From the NCBI RefSeq assembly GCF_902806695.1, contig NZ_CADCXN010000050.1, forward strand, positions 1 to 53,785: DNA of 53,785 nucleotides, in the 5' to 3' direction. Source of the DNA: Candidatus Methylobacter favarea. GTDB lineage: Bacteria; Pseudomonadota; Gammaproteobacteria; Methylococcales; Methylomonadaceae. How positions within the stretch are numbered: position 1 is the stretch's first letter; every line of letters begins with the position of its first letter. Shown piece by piece: positions 42,595 to 51,879 of the stretch. The position numbers were made by a program, and so were the translations under genes. The notes beneath the pieces were generated by a model that saw nothing but the letters and a program-made list of their open reading frames with translations, searched no databases and had not been told where the DNA came from.

Positions 42595-44040
42595 ATGAAG
42601 CCTGGTTTTTACCGGCCTATACAACAGCGCGGACTTGCATTCCTGGTTCTTTTGCTGTTGGCTTTGGCCATTTTGGGCGGCATGATCTGGCGCAATCTGG
42701 ATCGTTTCGAAGCGGTTTTATCCTATGTCAACTATTCCCATCGCATCCAGAATGTATCGGTGGGTTTGCAGCAATCGCTGATTGAATACCTTACTCAAGC
42801 AGTCCCGTATTCCCATCCCGAGGCGTTAACTAAAACCCTGGGCAAGATGGATGAGTTAATGGCAGATACCCGCTATTTATCGACAGCGACGAGAACAAGC
42901 CTGGAAACAGTCATCACTCTGTTATCGGGTGTTGGAGAACTGGACAAGATAGAAAAAAATACCCGTTTGATAACAGCGCTTAAGGTCATGAGCCAAACGC
43001 TTGATAAGGAAGCATTGAAGCGGGAAAAATTACTGGCGGACATCAGCAACGATACCAAAACCGAAATGTACATGGCCCTGATTACCTTAGCGGTGATATT
43101 GGTCGTGGCGGTTTTGTTTGTCCTTCGCAAGATACTGCATCCTCTCAATGACTTGAAGCGGCTCTTGCAGCGCTTGACAGAAGAGAACTTTACGCCTATT
43201 ACTACTGATCATCTTGATCCGCTGTTGCTGCCGGTGTTTAACAGTTATAACGACATGGTCAGACACCTTGCTGAACTGGAAGAAGCAAAACGCTTGCATG
43301 CCCAATCACTGCAGCATGAAGTTCGCGTGGCTACCCAGGCCTTACTGGAACAGCAATACAGTCTGGCAAGAGCTGAACGTCTGGCGGCGATAGGGGAAGT
43401 GGCTGCAGAACTGGCGCATGAAATACGCAACCCTTTGGCCGGCATTCAACTCGCATTCAGCAATTTACGCAGGGAAATTGATGATGAAAAGCAGTGTGAA
43501 AGAATGGAACTGATCAGTTCCGAACTGAAACGGCTGACGAGATTACTTAATAATATGCTCGGACAAAGCCGGCATTCGCCCGAGGCCGCAACAAATTTTG
43601 ACCTAACGACACTGATCGGCGATTTAGTGACCTTGACCCGTTATCAGATAGCGGAATCCATCAGCCTGAACATAGAGACTTCCTCGCCATTGCCAGTACA
43701 TTTGCCTGAAAGCGGGATACGTCAGGCGCTGTTAAATTTGATTCTGAATGCGGCCGACGCCCTGGATGGAAGCACAGGCTCAATAAGCATTAAGGCGCAG
43801 CGGGAAGAACAGGGCTTAAGCATCGATGTGCTGGATGACGGCCCCGGCTTTTCCAGAGATATACTGGAGCAGGGTATCCGTCCGTTCCGGACCAGCCGTC
43901 CACGCGGCAATGGCCTGGGGCTGGCTATGGTACAGCGGTTTGTCAAAGATATCGGCGGCACGCTCAGCCTTGCCAATAAACGCTCTCATGGTGCATGTGT
44001 GTCAATTTGGCTGCCAGAAGACTGCACGGTCGAGCGGTAA
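42595..44040 (+). CDS. Membrane sensor histidine kinase
   Basis: I prefer ATG 42595 to the upstream TTG at 42502, because the first membrane helix then follows a short basic start. The 481-residue protein has TM1 (AFLVLLLLALAILGGMIW), a periplasmic or extracytoplasmic sensor loop of about 130 residues, TM2 (ALITLAVILVVAVLFVL), a HAMP-like segment, and a kinase core with H-box ELAHEIRNPLAGI, N-box NLILNAADAL, G1 DDGPGFS and G2 GNGLGLAMV. This is the NtrB/PilS-like subclass that pairs with sigma-54 activators. The partner gene follows after three bases. Confidence 0.93.
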   Translation: MKPGFYRPIQQRGLAFLVLLLLALAILGGMIWRNLDRFEAVLSYVNYSHRIQNVSVGLQQSLIEYLTQAVPYSHPEALTKTLGKMDELMADTRYLSTATRTSLETVITLLSGVGELDKIEKNTRLITALKVMSQTLDKEALKREKLLADISNDTKTEMYMALITLAVILVVAVLFVLRKILHPLNDLKRLLQRLTEENFTPITTDHLDPLLLPVFNSYNDMVRHLAELEEAKRLHAQSLQHEVRVATQALLEQQYSLARAERLAAIGEVAAELAHEIRNPLAGIQLAFSNLRREIDDEKQCERMELISSELKRLTRLLNNMLGQSRHSPEAATNFDLTTLIGDLVTLTRYQIAESISLNIETSSPLPVHLPESGIRQALLNLILNAADALDGSTGSISIKAQREEQGLSIDVLDDGPGFSRDILEQGIRPFRTSRPRGNGLGLAMVQRFVKDIGGTLSLANKRSHGACVSIWLPEDCTVER

Positions 44041-44043
44041 ATT

Positions 44044-45432
44044 ATGATGGAAACTCTGCTTATCATTGAAGATGAAAAGCTGTTAGGGTCCGAGCTATCC
44101 CGCCATTATCGGCAATCCGGCTGGGATGTGGTGCTGGCCGCCACTTTGGCGGAAGCCACGGAGTTGCTGCTTAAAAAACGGCTGGAGCCGCTGCTTATTC
44201 TTTCCGATATGAATTTAACGGATGGCAATGCACTGGATTTTATGGAAGCCATGAAAAAAAATGCCAGCTATGCCGAATGGCTGTTTCTGACCGGTTACGG
44301 CAGCGTGCCTGATTCAGTGCGGGCGTTAAGACTGGGCGCCTATGATTTCCTGGAAAAGCCCTGCGATCTGGAGCGCCTCGATCTGGTCGTTACCAGTGCA
44401 GCCCGCAGCGCGGCAATACAACGCCGCGTTGTCGATCAAACCACGCAAGGCCATCGGCGCTATTCGCCGGACGCCTATGTCGGCCATAGTCAACAGGCGC
44501 AGGAAATTCGGCGTCTGCTGGCGCGGTTGACGCAAGTGCCGTTCAGCGCCTTGATTATCGGCGGAGAAAGCGGCACCGGCAAGGGTTTGGCTGCGCGAAT
44601 ACTGCATTACGGCGGCCCCCGCGCTCAACAACCCATGATTGAAGTGAACTGCGCGGCGCTGCCTCGGGAACTGCTGGAATCAGAATTATTCGGCCACGAA
44701 CCCGGAGCATTTACCGGCGCTGCGGGACGCCATAGGGGCTTGCTGGAACAGGCTGATGGCGGCACCTTATTCATGGACGAAATCGGTGAGATGCCGCTGG
44801 ATTTGCAGGCCAAGCTGCTTAAAGCGATTGAAGATCACAAAGTCCGGCGTTTGGGCGCGGAAAAGGAGATTAATGTTGATGTCCAGATTGTTGCCGCCAG
44901 TAACCGCGATCTGGAAAAAATGACCCAAGCCGGCAGTTTTCGTGCCGACTTATATCATCGACTAAGTGTGTTCCGGGTGATCCTGCCGCCTTTGCGCGCG
45001 GCTGTGGAAGATCTGGATGATCTGGTGCCGCTGTTTGTTGCTGAATATAATGCCAAGGCCGGACGCCGGGTTAAAGTGATACCAGAAACAGTATGGAGCA
45101 AGCTTAAGGCGCATTACTGGCCCGGCAATGTGAGGGAGTTACGCAATGTGATTGAGCGCTGCGTATTGTTCTCTGACAGTCCTGTATTTCCCGAGCAATG
45201 GCTGCAATTACCGGGCCAGCCAAATAGTCCGGTAGCGACCGGTCATGCTGATAACAGTATTTTTCTGCCTTTGGATGGCAGTATGGCGCTGGATGACATG
45301 GACAGATTTATTATCAAAACCGCTCTGGAACGCGCCGATAACAATCTGGCGGCCGCCGCCAGAGCTTTGGGCGCAACCCGCGAAACGCTACGCTATCGAG
45401 TGCGCAAATATAATCTGAAAACATTCGATTGA
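44044..45432 (+). CDS. NtrC-family sigma-54-dependent response regulator
   Basis: The 462-residue protein has a receiver domain with phospho-acceptor Asp55 (LSDMNLTDG), an AAA+ domain with Walker A GESGTGKG at about 174-181, the sigma-54 contact loop GAFTGA at 221-226, Walker B TLFMDEIGEM, and a Fis-type helix-turn-helix at the end (NLAAAARALGATRETLRYRV). All motifs needed to open sigma-54 promoters are intact. Position after hyf and DUF2490 and the sigma-54-like promoters before the two sulP genes make the sulP/hyf locus its likely target (inference). Confidence 0.95.
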   Translation: MMETLLIIEDEKLLGSELSRHYRQSGWDVVLAATLAEATELLLKKRLEPLLILSDMNLTDGNALDFMEAMKKNASYAEWLFLTGYGSVPDSVRALRLGAYDFLEKPCDLERLDLVVTSAARSAAIQRRVVDQTTQGHRRYSPDAYVGHSQQAQEIRRLLARLTQVPFSALIIGGESGTGKGLAARILHYGGPRAQQPMIEVNCAALPRELLESELFGHEPGAFTGAAGRHRGLLEQADGGTLFMDEIGEMPLDLQAKLLKAIEDHKVRRLGAEKEINVDVQIVAASNRDLEKMTQAGSFRADLYHRLSVFRVILPPLRAAVEDLDDLVPLFVAEYNAKAGRRVKVIPETVWSKLKAHYWPGNVRELRNVIERCVLFSDSPVFPEQWLQLPGQPNSPVATGHADNSIFLPLDGSMALDDMDRFIIKTALERADNNLAAAARALGATRETLRYRVRKYNLKTFD

Positions 45433-46275
45433 AGAGCTATTCGGCCTGGCTTTGCCGGCACTGTTTGCCTTGACCCCGGTGCGGGACTTGTGCCGCCTGT
45501 CCGCTTCCCGACAGGATAGGAAAAGGCGAGCGCGGAGAGCCGCTTTGGCCTGCGCCAGGCGCAAGATACGCGCGCTTTTCTGGAGCAATTGGCGGCAATC
45601 GGATTGATGCTGCTTTGGGCTAAAGATTTAAAAGCAGCTTCCCAGTGACGGTGATTCCGCAAATATTCGTCGTTTCTCTGCTTTTTTCAGGATTGGGGAG
45701 CGGAACATTCCCATACCGAAATAGATCTAAAATGATCCGGCGGGCAAATCTGCTAAGTTTGAATAGCTCTTATTGGTGGGTAGTCGGGATTGACGCAATT
45801 TTTATGCTGGGGCTTTTAGTGCCGCGTTTCTGGTGCGGGGAAAGTGTCGGCAAGCTTCCCTATCGCACTGTCGCTGTTAGTGACGATAGCGATGAACCTG
45901 GTATATACGGCTTCAGCGTCTCCATTCGGCAAGATTTACGACAAAAAAGTAAGCCATTTCAACATATTCAACATCTAGTAATATAGACTTATTTCCCTCC
46001 GATTAACCTTGGGAGTTCTGCTTGTTGGAGTTACCGGCACAAAAAACAGGTTCATAAAACTCTGGTTCAACGTTCAGCTATCCCAAACGTCATGCGCTGT
46101 GCTCTGATAGCTATCCATCAGACGAACGTGCCGATGAGATGTAAGCCTTGATAAGGTGCGCCGACTTAAGGCAACGGCTTACCTATTGCTGACCTGGTAT
46201 GAGTAAAGGCGTAACCAAGCCCCCATGTTAATCGATCGGCTAAATGACCAGTTTGGCGTTGCTGCTTCTCCCTTG
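45433..46275. other. Non-coding or eroded region
   Basis: No convincing gene. A short plus-strand frame around 45553-45648 reads AFLEQLAAIGLMLLWAKDLK before a stop and might be the tail of a decayed membrane protein. Another open frame (45645-45986) has no family features or good start. Confidence 0.4.
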
Positions 46276-46611
46276 CTATATGAAAAGGTCAACGGCAAGA
46301 TTGAGCAACGTGAGCACCAGGCTTCCCAGCAATGCGGGCCCAAACCCCTGAACACGGATGCCCGGCACCAGTGCCGCTACCAACCAAAGCATGAGCGCAT
46401 TGACGACCAGGAGAAAGAACCCAAAGGTGAGAATGGTGAGAGGCAACGTAAGCAGAACCATAAGCGGTCGAACAACGGCATTCACGAAACCGAGCACAAT
46501 AGCGCCAATCAAGGCCGATCCCCAGCCCTGCACCTGAACGCCGCTAACGAGGTTGGCTACGAGCAGCAACAAGCCTGCTGTCAAAATCAAATGTGCAAAG
46601 AAAGCGAGCAT
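46276..46611 (-). CDS. Phage holin superfamily IV-like small membrane protein
   Basis: The 111-residue protein has four hydrophobic segments with short polar loops and the motif pattern of the PF04020 family: VSGVQVQGWGSALIGAIVLG, VNAVVRPLMVLLTLPLTILT and the repeated VPGIRVQGFGPALLGSLVLT. Such proteins are called phage holin family by homology but are common in bacterial chromosomes with no phage nearby; function is uncertain. The length and start are normal. It is monocistronic. No other phage genes are seen, so prophage origin is not supported. Confidence 0.88.
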   Translation of the reverse strand: MLAFFAHLILTAGLLLLVANLVSGVQVQGWGSALIGAIVLGFVNAVVRPLMVLLTLPLTILTFGFFLLVVNALMLWLVAALVPGIRVQGFGPALLGSLVLTLLNLAVDLFI

Positions 46612-46740
46612 AAATACCTCATAACCTGAGTTCGGGATAAAAAAGGAAGCAGGTTTTTGTTATAACAAGGAGAAAATAAGTTTTCGAGGCTCACTTTCTC
46701 AAACAAAACACCTGCTAGTGGTGAAATTAACACACTTATT

Positions 46741-47062
46741 CTGCGATGCGGACAATTTTTGCCGAACCTTTAAGAGTTGAATGGCAAAAGAATCAACTCA
46801 TTCAAGGCGGCAAGAAAGGTCATCCCCCGCATCGCATGAGCTATAGCGAAATGATCATGATTTTAATGGCTTGCCATCAGTCAGGCTTTCGAACCTCTGC
46901 ATAGGGTTTTACCTGAAGCCTGTACACTGCTATGGGTCATCCGGCTTGCCTAACGGGGGTGAGCTATAATCGCTTTATTCAAAGACAACAGGCTCTTAAA
47001 TTATTTGGAACCTTCTGTATTGCTCCTGTTAAGGGAATTATTTCCATTTAGACAGGAAGACT
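46741..47062 (+). pseudogene. IS982-type transposase relic
   Basis: Pieces of an IS982-family transposase N-terminal half appear in shifting frames: DADNFCRTFK near 46750, EWQKNQLIQGGKKG and HRMSYSEMIMILMACHQSGF in one frame from 46779 to about 46890, then VSYNRFIQRQQALKL from about 46959. A KGIISI segment near 47030 fits the next conserved block. Stops and frameshifts break the frame, and the catalytic part is missing. I saw no terminal inverted repeats. Confidence 0.6.
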
Positions 47063-47204
47063 TGCGGCTGACGGGAAGCTGCCCGATCTCAGGCATCGTC
47101 CGCATTTATCTTTCTGTTATAGCTATCTTGCTGAAAGGTATATGGAAAACTTACATTAACATCCATTGTAGTTTATTTTATTATCGCCCTTGACAGGATT
47201 TTCG

Positions 47205-47883
47205 ATGGACAAACACTACTCGACCAGGGATTTTTTTCGGCAAATGCCGAATATCTGGCCTGTTCGATATTTCCAAAGTAAAACACTTTTTGAAAAGATG
47301 GACTTTGTCCGTGAAGGAAACAAAACCGGATGCCTTGTTAGAGCCTGGCTTAATTTGCCTGATGGTCAGCGCAACTTGCTAAAGCCCGTGAAGCGGGAAA
47401 TTTTTGATCTTGCAACAAGAAGGGATTTTTGGCAATTCTGGACGAAGCGCACTGGCAGTTACGCGACAACCCGGAAGCCATTCCGCCCTTCCCGGGCACA
47501 CTTTCTTTCTGCATGCCGTGTCATTTCAAACGGCCGGTGATTACTTTTCTCGATTAATGCTTATTGGAACGGAGCGATCCTCTTTCACTATGCCGATAGT
47601 CTGCCCTATTGGCGCAAGCGCAGAAAACTGCCGCCTGTGACGCCGCCGCGGATAAGGGCAAGCTCCTGCCTGCTATTTTTTTATTACTTCGAAGGCCGGC
47701 GAATAACGGGATTGTCGAACTCTTTCGCAGACTGAAATCGCGACTATTTCTTCGCCTGTCCGGAAGATCATTCCCAACTCAGCATTAAATGGTTTGGGGT
47801 GCAGTTTATCCGCGATTCCACAACTGCGCCATTGAAGAGGTTTTTGTGTATTCGATGATAAGCGGTTATAGGCCTTTGAAGTG
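47205..47883 (+). pseudogene. Multiply frameshifted pseudogene, uncharacterised family
   Basis: Starting at ATG 47205, coherent protein text runs through at least five frame changes: DKHYSTRDFFRQMPN and AWLNLPDGQRNLLKPV, then FLAILDEAHWQLRDNPEAIP from 47423 in another frame, then NAYWNGAILFHYADSLPYWR from 47556, then pieces such as NNGIVELFRR, DYFFACPEDHSQLSIKW and EEVFVYS. The pieces are in consistent order and total roughly 200 residues. It resembles an uncharacterised conserved protein I cannot name with certainty. Either it is a decayed gene, or the sequence has local indel errors. Confidence 0.6.
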
Positions 47884-48174
47884 AAGGCTCAATCCTGACA
47901 GTAAGGCTTAAAAAAATAAGTTGTAGATCGAAGCAATAAAGAAACATCCCTTTCAGGATGAAGTCCATGTTTCAGGACGAGGTCTGCATCCTTCCCATTC
48001 CCTCCAGGGAAAGCAGGTAGGCTGCGCTTTTTGCAGGCGCTCAGTGGCCTTTAAACCCAGGTCTGGAGCGGGCAAGGCGATTTGACTAAAAATAACAGCT
48101 GGCAAAACCTGCTATCTTCCTTATTTTTAGAACATAATCTTGTATCCGCATTTTTTAGCCAATGAGGTTTTCAT

Positions 48175-49713
48175 ATGTCATTGCAATGTCTAACCATCCA
48201 ATACTGGCTCAGGAAGCATGCCGCTTATCGGCCTCGGCATACGGCCATTGTATTTGAAGACAAACGATTAACTTATAAGGAACTGTATGAAGAAGTCAAT
48301 CGTCTGGCAAATGCTTTCATTGCCGCAGGAATTGGTAAGGGCGATAAAGTAGCAACGCTTCTGCCCAATTCGGTGGAGTTGTGGGAAATCTACTGGGCTT
48401 GTGCGAGCATAGGTGCGGTAGCTGTACCTTTAAGTCCCTTGTTGCGCGGACATGGATTGTTTAATTTACTCGATAACTCCGATACAAAACTCGTTATCAC
48501 TGACCAGGATTTAACAGAACACATTGATGCGGTAAGAGCTGATTTGAAGATGATCCCGGACAACAATTTTTGGGTGACTGATAACAATAAAAACGGTTAT
48601 CAAAATTACCATCTGCAAAAACAGCAACAAACCATTATTGCTCCTTCTGTAGAAGAGGTAACAGGCAATGATCCTTACAATATTATTTACAGCAGCGGCA
48701 CAACAGGCCTGCCCAAAGGAATTGTCCTCAGTCATGAGGTAAGGGCATTGTATGGTTGTTTGTTTGCGAATGCCTTTCGCATGACGCCGGAAAGCGTGGT
48801 GATGCATTCAGGATCCATTATTTTCAATGGCTCTTTCTTAACATTGATGCCTGCCATGTTATTGGGTTGCACCTATGTACTGATGAGTCATTACGACGCC
48901 CAGGAAGTGGTTGATATTATTCATAAGGAAAAAGTCACCCATACCATTCTTGTGCCTTCACAAATCCTTGGCTGTTTGCAAAAACCGGATTTCCATAAAG
49001 ACTATCTTGCATCGCTGGAATATATTCTTTCAGTGGGCGCTCCGCTGCTGCAGGAACACAAACAGGAGTTGAATAAGCGGATTCCGAATGTCTTTTATGA
49101 ACTCTATGGCTTAACAGAAGGCTTCATGACCATTCTCGACCGTAATTGTGCCCTGCTAAAAACCGGAAGTGTGGGTACAGCTCCGCAGTTTATGGAACTG
49201 AAAATTGTAGATGATAAAGGAAAGGAATTACCGCAAGGACAACAGGGAGAGATCACCGGCAGGGGACCGTTGCTGATGACCGAGTATTATAAAAGTCCTG
49301 ATCAAACCAGAGAGGCTATCAAAAACGGATGGTTGTTTACCGGTGATGTGGGCTATCTGGATAAAGATGGATTTTTATTTCTTACCGGACGAAAAAAAGA
49401 CCTGATTATTTCAGGGGGCGTCAATGTATATCCAGGAGATATTGAAGAGATTGTGATCAAACACAAAGCAGTAAAAGACGTTGCCGTGTTTGGTATAGCG
49501 CATAAAGAATGGGGTGAAACACCGGTTGCCGCGGTTGTATTACACGAAGCTGCCGTGGTTACCGCCCCTGAAATACAAGATTGGGTCAATCAAAACCTCG
49601 AAGCCCGTTACCAGAAAATATACAAGGTGATCATTATCGATGAACTGCCGAGGAATGTTGCAGGCAAGGTATTGAAAAGACAGTTAAAAGAAACTTATGC
49701 CCTAATTTCCTGA
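48175..49713 (+). CDS. AMP-forming acyl-CoA synthetase / ligase
   Basis: The 512-residue enzyme is a class I adenylate-forming ligase. Core motifs are intact: the P-loop YSSGTTGLPKGIVLSH (A3), YELYGLTEG (A5), TGDVGYLDKDGFLFLTGRKK (A7/A8), the hinge DLIISGGVNVYPGDIEEI, and the C-terminal catalytic lysine in PRNVAGKVLKRQL. It most resembles medium- to long-chain fatty-acyl-CoA ligases, but the acyl substrate cannot be fixed from sequence. It is the only sizeable intact enzyme in an eroded neighbourhood and stands alone, which suggests recent arrival or selection for its function. Confidence 0.92.
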   Translation: MSLQCLTIQYWLRKHAAYRPRHTAIVFEDKRLTYKELYEEVNRLANAFIAAGIGKGDKVATLLPNSVELWEIYWACASIGAVAVPLSPLLRGHGLFNLLDNSDTKLVITDQDLTEHIDAVRADLKMIPDNNFWVTDNNKNGYQNYHLQKQQQTIIAPSVEEVTGNDPYNIIYSSGTTGLPKGIVLSHEVRALYGCLFANAFRMTPESVVMHSGSIIFNGSFLTLMPAMLLGCTYVLMSHYDAQEVVDIIHKEKVTHTILVPSQILGCLQKPDFHKDYLASLEYILSVGAPLLQEHKQELNKRIPNVFYELYGLTEGFMTILDRNCALLKTGSVGTAPQFMELKIVDDKGKELPQGQQGEITGRGPLLMTEYYKSPDQTREAIKNGWLFTGDVGYLDKDGFLFLTGRKKDLIISGGVNVYPGDIEEIVIKHKAVKDVAVFGIAHKEWGETPVAAVVLHEAAVVTAPEIQDWVNQNLEARYQKIYKVIIIDELPRNVAGKVLKRQLKETYALIS

Positions 49714-50008
49714 AAGTAAGTCGGCAGTATAAAGAGGGGCTAAGGAAATTTTGTTGAAGTAAAAGACAGTGACGCAATCCGAATTGAGAATAGCAGCCAG
49801 GCGGGTTCCAAAAAAATAAAAATGAAAAATCATTTTATAAATACCAGCAATATTCAGCTTAACTATACTTGTCAACGCTTTGGGAAACAGTTTAAGCCGG
49901 ATACAATTTTCACCCGCAAGGAAACGCCGTTGATTACCTCCAATCTAAAAACCGAGGTTATTATTAAGAACGACGTTTCCGCACACCCTGGGCCTAAAAC
50001 CGTTATGA
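49714..50008. other. Intergenic region, nothing firm
   Basis: About 295 bases between the ligase gene and the membrane protein gene. A short open frame (49822-50055) starts with a plausible ATG but has no family features and overlaps the next gene out of frame, so I do not call it. Confidence 0.35.
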
Positions 50009-50971
50009 ATGGCCGAGTTGTTAGGCGTGAGCGGACGCTTTTCAGTTATTTTTAGATGGCTGGCTCGCCCTAATATGTTCGTGCAAACTATAGAAGAACA
50101 CCGGCAAAATCTAAACGACATAGTGGAGTCGCACTTTAACGAGGCGAAAAACCGAGTTACTCCCGTATATCTGAAGCATTTTGCTTCGCCGCAGGCAGTC
50201 TTTAATCGCCATTGGCGGCACCGGGGAGATATTCCCGGGGAATTGGCTGTGCTGCCCCGTTCTGCCTGGAGGTTAATCAAGTCAGCCGTCATCCGCCAGA
50301 AAAATCATCCGGCTGGACAACTTCATTCTATTGCTTTATCGGGTAAGCAGCTTGAGCTGTATAATGTGATTGAAGTCGAGTTGCTTGATATGGCCGGGTT
50401 GGACAAAAAGCTTCAGGATTATGTAGCTCAGTATCAATCCGCTTTCGCTTGCCAATTGAGTGATTTACTCAACAGACTGCCCGGCAATCAGCGTAAGGAA
50501 GTTGAAAGCCGACTTGCTCATCATATTGAACGCCTGTCCGTTCCTGTTGAAGGGTCCCGAGAAGCCGTGATGTTTTTATTGACGGGCTTGATGGGTAAAA
50601 GCCTTGGAGCTAGTGGCTTCGGCAGCAGTCTGGCCACAGGTCAAGCCGCTGCCACAGCGATTTATACGAGCAACCTGTCCTGGTGGGGCGGTCTATGGGT
50701 GAGTCTGACCGGCGTTCCGGGTTGGGTAAGTGTGGCCGGGGCGACCAGCGGACTACTGGCAACTCTACTCATTGCGCCATTTTTCGCGCCCTTGCTTGAG
50801 GTTGGTATAAATCGATTCCGCGGCAAAAAAATGTTATCAGAAATCATTGAGCAGGTGCGAAAGCGAGTTATCAAACCGCCCAGCAATACGGTTGATATTC
50901 TGGGAAAGCTGGCTGTTTATCTGCAACTGCTTCCCGATATCCTGAATGTTGCGGCTAAAATCAAGCTCTGA
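50009..50971 (+). CDS. Uncharacterised membrane-associated protein
   Basis: The 320-residue protein is not recognised. The first half is polar with a helical, possibly coiled-coil region (FVQTIEEHRQNLNDIVESHF; YVAQYQSAFACQLSDLLNRL). A Gly/Ala/Ser-rich segment at about 190-225 is followed by two hydrophobic stretches (WWGGLWVSLTGVPGWVSVAG and GLLATLLIAPFFAPLLEVGI). The tail is basic and helical. The layout, a helical region ahead of a hydrophobic hairpin, recalls membrane-remodelling or pore proteins, but no GTPase motif is present. The start is uncertain: ATG 50009 or ATG 50075, neither with a clear ribosome site. Confidence 0.7.
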   Translation: MAELLGVSGRFSVIFRWLARPNMFVQTIEEHRQNLNDIVESHFNEAKNRVTPVYLKHFASPQAVFNRHWRHRGDIPGELAVLPRSAWRLIKSAVIRQKNHPAGQLHSIALSGKQLELYNVIEVELLDMAGLDKKLQDYVAQYQSAFACQLSDLLNRLPGNQRKEVESRLAHHIERLSVPVEGSREAVMFLLTGLMGKSLGASGFGSSLATGQAAATAIYTSNLSWWGGLWVSLTGVPGWVSVAGATSGLLATLLIAPFFAPLLEVGINRFRGKKMLSEIIEQVRKRVIKPPSNTVDILGKLAVYLQLLPDILNVAAKIKL

Positions 50972-51420
50972 TTTATGATCTGTCAAAGCCTTCCCGAATA
51001 CAAAATTTAGCGAGTTGATGCTGCTTATCTTATAATTCATTTACCGGCACAAAATTCAGCACAGGCGAGTAAATTCAAACGTAAATTATTCTTAAGTATG
51101 ATGGCCGGATTGGGTCAAGGTTTACAATCCACCATGAGCTAAAAACGCCTGGAGCTAATGTCTGGTATTGAGGAGACATAAATTGCCAGTTCAAGGAATA
51201 TTGATACCGTAATCAGAATTTCATCGCCCGTGACCTTGAAAATACTGATTATAGCTCGATGCTTTTTATTGATACCGCTAAGGATAGGTCTTTGCCAAGG
51301 TCTACTTCTTATCGGCTTTTACGTGTTTTCGAAACTTGAGTAAAATTGCTTAAAAGAAGCGGTCTTTTTGCCTGAAAGGTTACTATCCATTTTTATTTTC
51401 TATTTACCTTTATATCATTT
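50972..51420. other. Intergenic region, nothing recognised
   Basis: About 450 AT-rich bases between the membrane protein gene and the DUF2582 gene. No open reading frame, clear promoter, repeat or RNA structure was identified. Confidence 0.4.
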
Positions 51421-51807
51421 ATGAAAAAATCAAAAACCCCTGCTGAAAAACCAGTATCTAAATCTAAATCTAAAGCTAAAACTGAACAGCCTACGGCAAC
51501 CGTGGTTACGGGAGCAACGCCTGAAAAATCCAGCTCAGCTCAGAAAACTCCTAAAAAAACGCCAGTCGTGGCTCCGCAAGCTATTGCGGAGAGGCCGGAA
51601 ATGGCTACGCCTGAACGCGTAGGTTTAACGGCCGGCAGTATTTGGCGCTATCTGAATAAAAATGGCGCAACTGCCGTTGCAAAATTAGTGCGAGAGCTTC
51701 AGGAAGAAGAAAAAATCATTCAACGCAGCATTGGCTGGCTAGCTCAGGAAGGTAAAGTATCTCTCGACATCATCGACAAAATCGAGACCATCGGCTTGAA
51801 AAACTAG
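51421..51807 (+). CDS. DUF2582 winged-helix protein with Lys-rich histone-like tail
   Basis: The 128-residue protein has two parts. Residues 1-60 are a Lys/Ser/Thr/Pro/Ala-rich disordered tail (SKSKSKAKTEQP, AQKTPKKTPVV) like eukaryotic H1 or bacterial histone-like tails. Residues about 66-128 form a small winged-helix domain of the DUF2582 type (GLTAGSIWRYLNKNGATAVA, then IIQRSIGWLAQEGKVSL). The family is thought to bind DNA. No ribosome site is obvious, but ATG 51421 gives the full tail. A 20-base perfect hairpin follows the gene. Confidence 0.82.
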   Translation: MKKSKTPAEKPVSKSKSKAKTEQPTATVVTGATPEKSSSAQKTPKKTPVVAPQAIAERPEMATPERVGLTAGSIWRYLNKNGATAVAKLVRELQEEEKIIQRSIGWLAQEGKVSLDIIDKIETIGLKN

Positions 51808-51833
51808 CAGTCAGGATCAGTAATTTATAAGTT

Positions 51834-51879
51834 ACTGTTATCATGAGAAATTAATGTTTTAATTTCTCATGATAACAGT
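51834..51879 (+). terminator. 20-base perfect inverted repeat after the DUF2582 gene
   Basis: Arms at 51834-51853 and 51860-51879 are fully complementary around a 6-base loop. The stem is AT-rich and is not followed by a strong T-run (GCGGCTTTTC), so it may end transcription or may be a remnant of a small palindromic element. It begins 27 bases after the stop codon. Confidence 0.6.

Noticed and set aside
45645-45986. A 113-residue plus-strand frame after the response regulator
   Set aside because: No family features, no ribosome site, irregular composition; likely chance or relic.
46276-46611. Prophage remnant on the basis of the holin-like gene
   Set aside because: PF04020-type proteins are common chromosomal membrane proteins and no other phage genes occur nearby.
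46225-46629. A 134-residue plus-strand frame rich in Glu, Gln, Lys and Arg
   Set aside because: It lies opposite the holin-like gene at 46276-46611, whose hydrophobic pattern and family match are clear; the plus frame is its shadow.
49822-50055. A 77-residue plus-strand frame before the membrane protein gene
   Set aside because: No family features and out-of-frame overlap with the better supported gene at 50009.
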